Below are positions 14,527 through 22,273 of a DNA stretch of 24,183 bases, in pieces (the first letter of the stretch is position 1; the number at the start of each line of letters is the position of its first letter). The position numbers were made by a program, and so were the translations under genes. The stretch comes from Acidobacteriota bacterium (lineage in GTDB: Bacteria > Acidobacteriota > Terriglobia > Acidiferrales > UBA7541). The stretch is from positions 1 to 24,183 of the forward strand of contig JAGWRH010000299.1 in NCBI GenBank assembly GCA_028876695.1, in the 5' to 3' direction. The notes below the pieces were generated by a model that saw only the letters and a program-made list of their open reading frames with translations, had not been told where the DNA came from and ran no database searches.

Positions 14527-15288
14527 GTGAAAATTCCAGCGCAACGCGCCGCGCTCGCCGGGGCGCTCGGTCTGATTTTCGCGGCGGGCGGCTGCGGAAC
14601 TCGCACTAGCAACGAACCGCTGGCTCCTCCGGTTGACCCGGCAACCGCCGCGAGCATTACCGGCACAGTGACGTTCGCGGGAACGCCTCCCGCTCCGCGC
14701 CCGATCGACATGAGCGCCTCGGCCGCTTGCGTGAAGGCGAATCCAATTCCAGCGATGGTATCCGACGTGATCACCGGCGCGAATGGCGCGCTCGCCGATG
14801 CCGTCGTGTACGTCAAATCAGGGCTTGGCCACTATCGCTATCCCGCGCCGCAAACCGCGGTGGTGCTCGATCAAAAAAACTGCGCGTACACGCCGCACGT
14901 GCTGGCCGTGATGGTCGATCAGCCGTTTTCCGTCGCCAATGGCGATCCGACCATGCACAACGTCCACGTGATGGCGCGCCACAACCGCCAGTGGAGCTCC
15001 TCGCAGCCCGTCGCTTCGGCGCCGCTCAAGTCCACCTTCGAGCGCCCGGAGTTCGCGATCCCGGTGCTGTGCAACATTCATCCCTGGATGCGCGCGTACG
15101 TCTTCGCCTTCGATCAGCCATATTTCGCGGTCACCGGCACGGACGGCGCTTTCACCATCAAAAACCTTCCGCCGGGCACGTACACGATCGAAGCCTGGCA
15201 CGAGCCGCGCCAAACGCTCGACCAGACCGTCACGCTTGCGCCGAACGAATCGAAGACGATTACTTTCACGTTTCGCCCCGGCTCCTGA
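14527..15288 (+). CDS. Cupredoxin-like lipoprotein with C-terminal carboxypeptidase-regulatory-like domain
   Basis: This is an exported protein of 253 residues starting at GTG. A hydrophobic signal ends at AAGGC, so C23 is a likely lipidation site, although the -3 residue is Ala instead of Leu. The middle region is cupredoxin-like: MHNVHV with H144, and LCNIHPWMRAY with C182, H185 and M188. Together these are plausible type-1 copper ligands (His, Cys, His, Met). The last 50 residues (YFAVTGTDGAFTIKNLPPG onward) are a small beta-sandwich of the carboxypeptidase-regulatory type. It is the last gene of the operon with the two membrane proteins, which may anchor or receive electrons from it. Such proteins are common near respiratory genes, but electron transfer here is inference. 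Confidence 0.8.
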   Translation: MKIPAQRAALAGALGLIFAAGGCGTRTSNEPLAPPVDPATAASITGTVTFAGTPPAPRPIDMSASAACVKANPIPAMVSDVITGANGALADAVVYVKSGLGHYRYPAPQTAVVLDQKNCAYTPHVLAVMVDQPFSVANGDPTMHNVHVMARHNRQWSSSQPVASAPLKSTFERPEFAIPVLCNIHPWMRAYVFAFDQPYFAVTGTDGAFTIKNLPPGTYTIEAWHEPRQTLDQTVTLAPNESKTITFTFRPGS

Positions 15289-15418
15289 CGCGAGCGCGCG
15301 GCGCGCGCCAATTCTGGCCATCCGTCCTGCAATCTGCTACTTTCGTGCATCCCGTTTCGGCCGGGACACTCGCGGCCTGAAGCCTGCGCCGCCGCGAATG
15401 CATCCAAGCCTTTTGCTA

Positions 15419-16129
15419 ATGGCGTCATCAGAGACCATTCTCACCGTAGAAAAGCTGCGGGTAGGGTTCGACCATCAGGTTGTGATCGACGACCTGAGCT
15501 TCGAAGTGCACAAAGGCGACTGCCTGGCCGTGATCGGGCCCAACGGCGCGGGCAAAACCGTGCTGCTCAAGGCGCTGCTCGACCTCGTGCCGCATGAGGG
15601 CGAAATTCGCTGGAGCCAAGGCGCGCGTCTTGGGTACGTGCCGCAAAAAGTGGCGGCGGACCGGCAACAGCCGATCCGGCTGATCGATCTGCTTGCGGCC
15701 AAGGCGGCTGTCCGGCATCTCCCGCCAGAGGACATTGCGACCGTAACCGCGGAAGTCGGCCTCGCACCGCAAGCGCTGAAAAACAGCGTGGGGCATCTCT
15801 CTGGCGGACAATTTCAAAAAGCGTTGATCGCGTTCGCGCTGCTGGGTCGGCCGAATGTGCTGCTTTTCGATGAACCAACCGCCAGCCTCGATGAGCTCGC
15901 TGAAGAGCACACCTACGACCTACTGCACCAGCTGCAGCAGGAAAAGGGAATGACCGTTATTTTGGTGTCGCACGACCTGAGCGTCGTCTATCGTTACGCC
16001 ACTCAGGTGCTGTGCCTGAGCAAAGTCAAAATGTGCGTCGGTCCGCCCAAGGAGCTGCTGACGCCGGCGATGCTGGAGGAATTGTACGGCGGGCCTTCCA
16101 AGTTTTACCGTCACATTCACGACGACTGA
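15419..16129 (+). CDS. Metal-type ABC transporter ATP-binding protein (ZnuC/MntB-like)
   Basis: This is the cytoplasmic ATPase subunit of an importer of the zinc/manganese (ABC-3) class. It has Walker A GPNGAGKT, the Q-loop region YVPQK, the signature LSGGQ, Walker B VLLFDEPTASLD and the switch LVSHDLS, all intact. The reading from 15419 gives 236 residues. An in-frame ATG at 15398 would add seven residues, and neither start has a convincing Shine-Dalgarno, so the start is uncertain. The open frame reaching back into the preceding gene is a shadow. The permease follows after 75 bases. The permease family suggests Zn or Mn, but nothing in the ATPase itself tells the metal. No Zur/MntR-like operator was recognised in the 130-base upstream gap. 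Confidence 0.9.
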   Translation: MASSETILTVEKLRVGFDHQVVIDDLSFEVHKGDCLAVIGPNGAGKTVLLKALLDLVPHEGEIRWSQGARLGYVPQKVAADRQQPIRLIDLLAAKAAVRHLPPEDIATVTAEVGLAPQALKNSVGHLSGGQFQKALIAFALLGRPNVLLFDEPTASLDELAEEHTYDLLHQLQQEKGMTVILVSHDLSVVYRYATQVLCLSKVKMCVGPPKELLTPAMLEELYGGPSKFYRHIHDD

Positions 16130-16204
16130 GCTTTCCCGGTGCGCCGCCGCGGCGCATCGGAAGCCAAAGCGAAAGGATCCGCGCGACTCCGCGCCGGCAC
16201 ACGA

Positions 16205-16981
16205 ATGCACCAAGGCCAAATCCTGCTCCTGCTGCTCGCGCTCTGCTTCGCCCTGGCCGCCGGGCTGATCGGCTGCTTCGCGTTGATGAAGCGCATGCTG
16301 CTGGCGAGCGACGTCATCTCCCATCTGGCTCTGCCGGGCCTCGGCGCCGCGTTCTTGATGAAAGTGAATCCGCTGTATGGCGGCGCCGTCACCCTCTTTT
16401 TGGGAACGTATCTGGTGTGGCAACTGCAGAAGAAAACCGGAATGGCGACGGACGCTTCGATTGGAGTGGTCTTCGCGGCGGCGCTTGCCATCGGAGCGGC
16501 GGTAACACCGCGGGGCGATCTGATCGACGCGCTCTTCGGCGGGCTGCAAGACGTGAACTGGTTGGGATTTGTGCTCGGCGCGGCGGGCTCGGCGATCGTG
16601 GTCGTCGCGGTGTTTCTGATGAAAGACCGCCTGACGCTTTCGACATTTTCGACCGAGCTGGCCGCCTCGAGCGGCATCCGAGTGGACCGCCTGGACCTTG
16701 CCTATTTGCTGATCTTCAGCCTCACCGTACTGATCGGGCTGCGTTTCATGGGCGCGCTGCTGGCGAGCTCGCTGATCATTTTGCCCGCGGCGGCGGCGCG
16801 CCAGTTCGCCGGCCGGCTGTCACTATTTTTCGCGATCTCCGCCGCGATTAGCGTCGTTTCGATTCTGGCGGGATTTTTCCTCAATACTTTTCTGTTTCAT
16901 CTTTCCACCATCGCGCCGGTCACCGTGATGTTCGCGGCGCTGGTATTTGCCGCGAGCCTGGCCGTGCGGCGCGCCTGGTAA
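16205..16981 (+). CDS. Metal ABC transporter permease (ABC-3 family, ZnuB-like)
   Basis: This is the inner-membrane channel subunit of the metal importer whose ATPase precedes it. It has 258 residues with about seven to eight transmembrane helices. Family features include LIGCFALMKRMLLASDVISH near the N-terminus (the MKRM...D.ISH cytoplasmic motif), ALPGLGAAF, the DALFGGL segment, and LLASSLIILPAAAA near the C-terminal third. An upstream GTG at 16139 would add 22 Arg/Ala-rich residues unlike a membrane protein, so I prefer the ATG at 16205. No periplasmic substrate-binding gene is adjacent. The next gene is convergent, so the binding protein is either encoded elsewhere or lost. Confidence 0.9.
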   Translation: MHQGQILLLLLALCFALAAGLIGCFALMKRMLLASDVISHLALPGLGAAFLMKVNPLYGGAVTLFLGTYLVWQLQKKTGMATDASIGVVFAAALAIGAAVTPRGDLIDALFGGLQDVNWLGFVLGAAGSAIVVVAVFLMKDRLTLSTFSTELAASSGIRVDRLDLAYLLIFSLTVLIGLRFMGALLASSLIILPAAAARQFAGRLSLFFAISAAISVVSILAGFFLNTFLFHLSTIAPVTVMFAALVFAASLAVRRAW

Positions 16982-17005
16982 TCCGCGCGCGAGCGGACGC
17001 GCCGA

Positions 17006-17863
17006 TCAGCTCGAAGCGGACTTGGCGGCGCTGCTTCCCAGGAAATTCAGCAACTCGCGATTCACTTCTTCCGCGTGTGTCCAGGCGATATTGTGCGGGC
17101 CGTCTTTCACTTCGTAAAGGCGCGCGCCGGCTACCATTTTCGCGGTGCGCCGCGCCGAAGCGCTGATCGGAACAATTCGGTCTGCCGTTCCGTGAATGAC
17201 CAGCGTCGGCACATCGAGTTTCGCCAGGTCGGCGCGGAAATCTTCGAGCCATGCGGCCACGCATGCGACGCACGCCGCGGGTGACGCGCGGGCGGCCACG
17301 TTCCAGCTTGCTTGCACCGCCTGTTCGCTGATGCCTTTGCCCATCAGCGCATCGGTGTTGTAGAAATTCTTGAAGAACTCGGTGAAGAACGCGTAGCGGT
17401 CCGCCGCCACCGCCTGCTCGATCCCTTTGAAGACGCTCCCGTCTACGCCCTCCGGGTTATCGGCGCTTTTCAGCAGATACGGCGGAATGCCGCCGATGAT
17501 CACCGCCTTGCGCACGCCTCTGGTGCCGTATTTCCCCGCATAGCGAGCCACTTCGCCGCCGCCCATCGAAAATCCGACCAGCGTAAAATCGCGCAGCCCG
17601 AGGTGCTTCACCAGTTTGTGCAAATCCTCGGCGAATGTGTCGTAGTTATAGCCGTCCGCCGGTTGGCTGGAGCGGCCGAACCCGCGCCGGTCGTAGGCGA
17701 TCACGCGATAGCCGGCGTTCAGCAGCGCGGGAACCTGTTTCTCCCAGGACGCGGCGTTCAGCGGATAACCGTGGATCAGCACCACGGGCGCGCCCTCGCC
17801 GTGGTCCTCGTAGTAAAGCTGGGTCTCGCCCGAGTTTTCCCTGCCCACTGTCACATAAGGCAT
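17006..17863 (-). CDS. Alpha/beta hydrolase (non-heme chloroperoxidase / esterase type)
   Basis: This is a cytosolic serine hydrolase of 285 residues. The oxyanion motif is HGYP at 31-34. The nucleophile elbow GFSMGG carries S99, the acid is D228 in GTADRIVP, and the base is H257 in DGPHNIAWTH. The sequence around DRRGFGRSSQP and the nucleophile is typical of the group annotated as non-heme haloperoxidases and arylesterases; the true substrate is unknown. GGGAGG five bases before the ATG supports the start. It is the last of three minus-strand genes, after a 181-base gap from the VOC gene, so it may have its own promoter. It converges with the ABC permease over 24 bases. Confidence 0.9.
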   Translation of the reverse strand: MPYVTVGRENSGETQLYYEDHGEGAPVVLIHGYPLNAASWEKQVPALLNAGYRVIAYDRRGFGRSSQPADGYNYDTFAEDLHKLVKHLGLRDFTLVGFSMGGGEVARYAGKYGTRGVRKAVIIGGIPPYLLKSADNPEGVDGSVFKGIEQAVAADRYAFFTEFFKNFYNTDALMGKGISEQAVQASWNVAARASPAACVACVAAWLEDFRADLAKLDVPTLVIHGTADRIVPISASARRTAKMVAGARLYEVKDGPHNIAWTHAEEVNRELLNFLGSSAAKSASS

Positions 17864-18044
17864 CGTCGCCTCCCTTCGTTTTCGCGCGTGCGCTGAGCCG
17901 CTCTATTCGGCACACTGCTCGCGGACACCGCGTCCGTCCACGAGGCGGCTAACATTGCAAATATACGCCGATGTGACGGAATCGTCCGCTCACGACGAGG
18001 TGGTCGCGATCACGCTGGTGATTCCGCTGGGTGCAGCGCTCCGA

Positions 18045-19202
18045 TTATCGTGTGTACGTGCCGGTTGGGTCGGTCTTCACGTCGTGATCCATGAACTCGA
18101 GCCAGAATCCCTGCGGATCCCCGACGAAAAACATGCGCGTGGTCTTGGAGATGAATACCGGCGCGTTGGATGTGCTCTCCGTGTGCAGATGCGCCGCTTT
18201 CACGCGTTCGAGCATCACGTCGTCATCCTTCGACATGAAGAGGAAATGCGCGGCGCCGGCATCTTGAAAATACGGCCGCGCGAATTTCTTGTTGTGGTTC
18301 TTGTATTCGATTAACTGCATCACCACCGGCGAGCCCGGAACCATCGCCTGTGCCATGCGGAATTGGCTGTGCGTGCCGGTCAGTTTCTCGTAGTCCGCGC
18401 CGCCCATCCATGGGCTTAGCCAATACTTAAAATCCGGGCCGACGAGGCTCTGGTACAAGCGTGCGGTTTTCTCAAGATTATCGACAACGATTGAAACGCG
18501 CGCGAGGAGCACGTTGCTTCCCGGCGCGGCGGTCGTCGCCGGCGCGGGGGTGATTTGCATCAATTCGACGGGGTATCCGTCCGGATCGCGCACCATCACA
18601 GCGCGAATTTTTCCGCTGATTCCCGGCCAGTTCGAAAGCTCGACGGGATTCCCGCCCTCCGTGATCACCGGGAACCGCTCGCTTTTCAGCACGGCGAGAG
18701 TTTTGTCCAGATCGGCGACAATCAGCGTCAGAGACGACGCGCCCGGATCGGTAAGCGGCGGATTGAAACGCCGCTTGGGAATCCCTTCGATTTGAATCGC
18801 CTCGATGGTCATTTCCGGGCCGCCCGCCGTCGCGGCGGTGCCGGGAATTGGCAGCAGCACTACGCGGCTTGTCTGTAGATACGGGTCCTTCACGCCCTGC
18901 GCGAGCTCCGCCACTTCCTGCAGCCCCTTGTTGATGAAGAATGGCCGCGGCTGATCGCGCTTGCCGACGAGTTCAAGTCCGATCAGATCGTGATAAAAGT
19001 GCGTGGTTAGTTCGACGTCCGTGATCTGGCGCCCGAGGTGGCCGGGGCGCAGCGCGTCGCCCGGCGGGGCAATGCCGGCCGGCGGCGCGTCCAGAGTTGC
19101 CCAGGAAGTCTGCGCCGTCGCCACTGGAATCGCGGCGAACAGCATCGCGCCGATGGCCAGAATTCCAAGTCCTGCGTTCTTGCACAAAAATCGAGATCGC
19201 AC
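18045..19202 (-). CDS. Exported protein with two VOC (glyoxalase/dioxygenase-fold) domains
   Basis: The 385-residue reading starts at GTG (19202-19200), which is preceded by AAGGGG six bases upstream and gives a clean signal peptide (RSRFLCKN, then a hydrophobic core, ending VATAQ). The frame is open 31 codons further upstream, but that part looks non-coding. Two VOC domains follow, at roughly 55-215 (RQITDVELTTHFYHDLIGLEL, ending PDGYPVELMQITP) and 230-375 (LARVSIVVDNLEKTARLYQSLVG, ending DPQGFWLEFMDH). The C-terminal Glu in VEL/LEF of each domain is the usual metal ligand. VOC proteins are normally cytosolic, so secretion is unusual. The substrate is unknown. It lies between the amidohydrolase and the hydrolase genes on the same strand. 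Confidence 0.8.
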   Translation of the reverse strand: MRSRFLCKNAGLGILAIGAMLFAAIPVATAQTSWATLDAPPAGIAPPGDALRPGHLGRQITDVELTTHFYHDLIGLELVGKRDQPRPFFINKGLQEVAELAQGVKDPYLQTSRVVLLPIPGTAATAGGPEMTIEAIQIEGIPKRRFNPPLTDPGASSLTLIVADLDKTLAVLKSERFPVITEGGNPVELSNWPGISGKIRAVMVRDPDGYPVELMQITPAPATTAAPGSNVLLARVSIVVDNLEKTARLYQSLVGPDFKYWLSPWMGGADYEKLTGTHSQFRMAQAMVPGSPVVMQLIEYKNHNKKFARPYFQDAGAAHFLFMSKDDDVMLERVKAAHLHTESTSNAPVFISKTTRMFFVGDPQGFWLEFMDHDVKTDPTGTYTR

Positions 19203-19308
19203 TGGAAGCCCCTTCTTGCACTCGGATGATTGCTGCTTGCAGGCCTTGCCGGTGCGCATCATACGCTTGCCGCAAGCCTTCGACAACGCTCGCATTTATG
19301 ACGAAACG

Positions 19309-20724
19309 TTATTGGTTCCCTTGCCCGGCGAAGATTTCGCGCGGCGCGCCATTCGTCGCGGGCGCTTGCAAATCGGGCGTCCAGCCGAGCTCGCTCAGGA
19401 TGCGCGTGCCCGAGCGCAGGAGCTCGTGCTTCACGCCATCGACTGCGGGAAAAAGCAGCTTGTCGTCGCGCTTGCGCCATTCCCCGCCGATCATCACCGA
19501 ATCGATGTTGGCAAGGCTCGATTGGATCACCACGGTGGCAATCGGATCGTGCACGGGCCAGACGTTCAGGTCATCCGCGCGAATCAGCACTAGATCCGCC
19601 TGCTTGCCGGGCGCCAGCGATCCGATGCGCTCGCCCATTTTCAGCATGCGCGCTCCTTCAATCGTGATCCATTCCAGCGCTTCGCGAACGGCAATGCTGC
19701 TCGACCGGGTAATGTCGCCGGTTTCGATGCGCGCGAGGGCATTATCGAGCGAGCGCTGGTGAGCGAGCGCGATTCGCGCGGCGATCAGCAGTTCGCCCGA
19801 ATTGGCGCTTTCGAGATCAATGCCCAGCGAAGGCGCGGCGCCGAGTTTCCGCAAGCGTCCGGTGATCGGATTTCCGTGGCCCATGGCCATTTCGCATTCG
19901 GCCGTGACGGAAAAGGTGACGCCGTTTGCGACGAAGCGCGCCAGTTGCTCGTCGGAAAGATCGTTGCCGTGGACCACGTTGATGTGGTCGCCGACCAGGC
20001 CTTCGCGCTCCAGCGCGTCCCAGCCGCCGGGAGTTTTTGGCGGGCCGCCGCCCTGGTGCATCGAGGCAATCAGTCCGAATTCGCGGGCCAGCCGAAAATC
20101 GTTCAGCGAAACTTCGAGCGTCGAATAGTGCGGGCCAAGAATCGCGAGCCCAAGCGTGAGCAATTGGTCGCGAGAAGCGAACGGCCCCCGCAGCAGGCGT
20201 TCCACTTCGCCGCGCGGATGCGGGATTTCCGAGAAGTGGCGTTCGCCCGGTTTGGGATCGGGTTTTGGCGAGCCGTGGAAGAATGCGGCGCGGATGCCGG
20301 ATTCGCGCAGGCCGTCGATCGCGGCGTCCGTGTGCGCGGGAGTGGGATTGTTGTGGCACCAATCGACCAGCGTCGTGACGCCGCAGTTGATCTGGTTCAG
20401 CGCGCCGGCCAGGTTGCCGATGCGAATGTCTTCGGGCAGAAACCGCGTGGCAAGGCCCGCGTGCATCCATCGAAAGTATTCGAGAAGCGTCCAGTTGGAG
20501 GAAACCGCGCGCAGACCGGTCTGCCACGTGTGCATATGAGTGTTGATCAAACCGGGGATGATGATGAAATTCGACGCGTCAATGCGCTCGGCGGAGGAAG
20601 CGTCGATGCGCGGCGCCACCACGGCAATGCGATCGTCCTCAATCAGCAGATCGCCGGGGCGCAGGTCGCCAAGGCGTGGGTCCATGGTCAGAATTGTTCC
20701 GCCGTGGAGGAGGGTTCTGCGCAT
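19309..20724 (-). CDS. Amidohydrolase (ATZ/TRZ- or cytosine-deaminase-like subgroup)
   Basis: This is a metal-dependent hydrolase or deaminase of 471 residues. The N-terminal beta-sandwich strand (LLHGGTILTMDP) leads to the HxH metal motif NTHMH (H63, H65). Later come SMHQGGG, VVHGND and GIDLESANSG, the last holding the metal Asp of this subgroup. The C-terminal GSLAPGKQADLVLI closes the composite domain. This pattern fits guanine deaminase, atrazine-type hydrolases and S-adenosylhomocysteine deaminase relatives; the substrate cannot be read. The start ATG at 20724 follows GGAGG with a five-base spacer, and an open extension upstream is a shadow. It is divergent from the MBL-fold gene over 118 bases and precedes the VOC gene by 106 bases. 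Confidence 0.9.
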   Translation of the reverse strand: MRRTLLHGGTILTMDPRLGDLRPGDLLIEDDRIAVVAPRIDASSAERIDASNFIIIPGLINTHMHTWQTGLRAVSSNWTLLEYFRWMHAGLATRFLPEDIRIGNLAGALNQINCGVTTLVDWCHNNPTPAHTDAAIDGLRESGIRAAFFHGSPKPDPKPGERHFSEIPHPRGEVERLLRGPFASRDQLLTLGLAILGPHYSTLEVSLNDFRLAREFGLIASMHQGGGPPKTPGGWDALEREGLVGDHINVVHGNDLSDEQLARFVANGVTFSVTAECEMAMGHGNPITGRLRKLGAAPSLGIDLESANSGELLIAARIALAHQRSLDNALARIETGDITRSSSIAVREALEWITIEGARMLKMGERIGSLAPGKQADLVLIRADDLNVWPVHDPIATVVIQSSLANIDSVMIGGEWRKRDDKLLFPAVDGVKHELLRSGTRILSELGWTPDLQAPATNGAPREIFAGQGNQ

Positions 20725-20842
20725 GAGGGCCTCCGATGCGTTGTTTGCGTCGTCGTTCCGCGGGCGGCGCGCCGGGGAATTTAGCACATTTGCTGCGCGC
20801 CGGCGCACGTCGTTGTACACTCGGCGCTTCGGTGAGGTGACG

Positions 20843-21916
20843 ATGAGCCTTCGCTTACGATTTTTCGTACTGCTCGGATTGGCTGCCGCGGCAGAGTTCA
20901 CAGTTCCGCGCAGCGTGCGTGCGCAGAATGCGCCGAGGCCGAATTCGATACCGGCGAAGGGCGACGTGATCCTCCTGCTTGGAACTCATGGCGGCCCGGG
21001 TCTGACGAAGGAGCGCTCGGAGCCGGCCACCTTGCTGATCGTCGACGGCCGGCCCTATCTGATCGATTGCGGCATCGGAACCATGCGGCGGCTCCTGGAA
21101 GCAGGCGTCAACTCGGCAGCCATCGGCACTATTTTCATCACCCACGATCATCCTGACCATGCGCTCGGTCTCTCCGGCGTGCTGGAAAACGATTTTCTTA
21201 GCGACGATTTCGGCGGGCGCGGCCGCTCCCACACGTTCAATATCTACGGCCCGCCTCCCACTGCACAACTCGTTCGCGCGGCCTACAATTACATCCGGAT
21301 TTCATACAGCACGTTTGCTGCGGAGAATTTGGGCGCCAGCGCGCTCGCCGATCCGTTTGAGGCGCATGAAATCGATCGCGACGGCGTGGTCTTCCACGAC
21401 GACAAGATTCGCGTGACCGCGGCGGAAAACACGCACTTCCAGTTGATGCCTGGGGAGTACCGCGCGCGCATGAAATCGTATGCCTACCGGTTCGAGACGC
21501 CCTACGGCGCGATTGTCTTCACCGGCGACACCGGCCCGAGCGCCGCCGTCGAAAAGCTCGCAGCGAGTGCCGGCGTGCTCGTTTCCGAAGTGATCGATCT
21601 TGGTGCTGGCGCGAATGGCGCGAGCACTGTGCCGGGAACGAGTCGCGAGCCCTCCGCGAATGCGCGCGCGCTCGCAGCGCACATGAGCAAAGAGCATCTG
21701 CCGATGAAAGATCTCGGCGAGATGGCCACAGGAGCGCGCGTGAAATCCGTGCTGATGACTCACTTCGTCGGCGCCGGCAGCGCGAATCAATTCATCGCCG
21801 GCGTGAAGAAATATTATTCTGGGCCGGTGTTTGCAGGCGACGATCTCGCGCGCTACTGTTTGCCCGCGCCTGATACGAGCGGCGCTGCCGCGCACACGCT
21901 TGCACCCTGCGAGTAG
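20843..21916 (+). CDS. Exported metallo-beta-lactamase-fold hydrolase
   Basis: The 357-residue protein begins with a signal peptide (about 1-27, ending RSVRAQ). The MBL fold shows THDHPDHALG with the HxHxDH zinc motif at 101-106, FTGDTG with the bridging Asp, and MTHFVG with a late His ligand. The layout resembles the RNase Z/arylsulfatase-like branch more than true beta-lactamases. Secretion points to a periplasmic ester or phosphodiester substrate that I cannot name. GAGGTGA at 20834-20840 sets the ATG. The gene is divergent from the amidohydrolase, and a TACACT at 20816-20821 could be a -10 box but lacks a good -35. The upstream part of the open frame is antisense to the amidohydrolase and not real. 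Confidence 0.88.
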   Translation: MSLRLRFFVLLGLAAAAEFTVPRSVRAQNAPRPNSIPAKGDVILLLGTHGGPGLTKERSEPATLLIVDGRPYLIDCGIGTMRRLLEAGVNSAAIGTIFITHDHPDHALGLSGVLENDFLSDDFGGRGRSHTFNIYGPPPTAQLVRAAYNYIRISYSTFAAENLGASALADPFEAHEIDRDGVVFHDDKIRVTAAENTHFQLMPGEYRARMKSYAYRFETPYGAIVFTGDTGPSAAVEKLAASAGVLVSEVIDLGAGANGASTVPGTSREPSANARALAAHMSKEHLPMKDLGEMATGARVKSVLMTHFVGAGSANQFIAGVKKYYSGPVFAGDDLARYCLPAPDTSGAAAHTLAPCE

Positions 21917-21979
21917 GCGCGGCAATTTCTAGTCGCGTGGCTCGGTCGTCATCCTCTCACGGCGAACTCTCGCTGGGGA

Positions 21980-22160
21980 CTACGCTCCTGGCCGCTCTTC
22001 GTCGTGGAGCGGGCTGGACTGGTGCGCCTCGCGGCAGTCGTGGCAAACAGGTTCTTCGCAGAAGTCGCAAATCTCGTAATGCTGCGGGCAAAAAGGTTTG
22101 TTGCATTCGGCGCAACGTTTGTCGGCCTTGCGCGAGCAGCCTTGGCGGGAGCAGTTCATG
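21980..22160 (-). pseudogene. Small Cys-rich zinc-finger protein gene with a single-base frameshift
   Basis: Reading from ATG at 22160 gives MNCSRQG and then leaves frame. Removing one base from the run CCC at 22140-22142 (GGG on the coding strand) restores a 59-residue protein ending at TAG (21982-21980). That frame reads CSRKADKRCAECNKPFCPQH, then YEICDFCEEPVCHDCREAH, with ten Cys and several His in a two-zinc pattern reminiscent of AN1 or B-box fingers. TAGGA seven bases before the ATG is a good ribosome-binding site, and the span of 181 bases is exactly one more than 60 codons. The cause may be an assembly or sequencing error, a real pseudogene or, least likely, programmed frameshifting. 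It follows the dehydrogenase gene by 113 bases. Confidence 0.65.
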
Positions 22161-22273
22161 ACGCGATCCTACAAGGAAGAAAGCATCGGCGCAAGCAGGG
22201 CCGGGAGCGGAAAGTCTGTTCTCCCGCGCCGCCTGTGCCTCTGCGCCGGCCGCGCTCTCATCGCAAGACCAGG

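Noticed and set aside
19759..20784. A 341-codon plus-strand frame opposite the amidohydrolase
   Set aside because: It is antisense to the HxH-containing amidohydrolase and has no domain or start signal.
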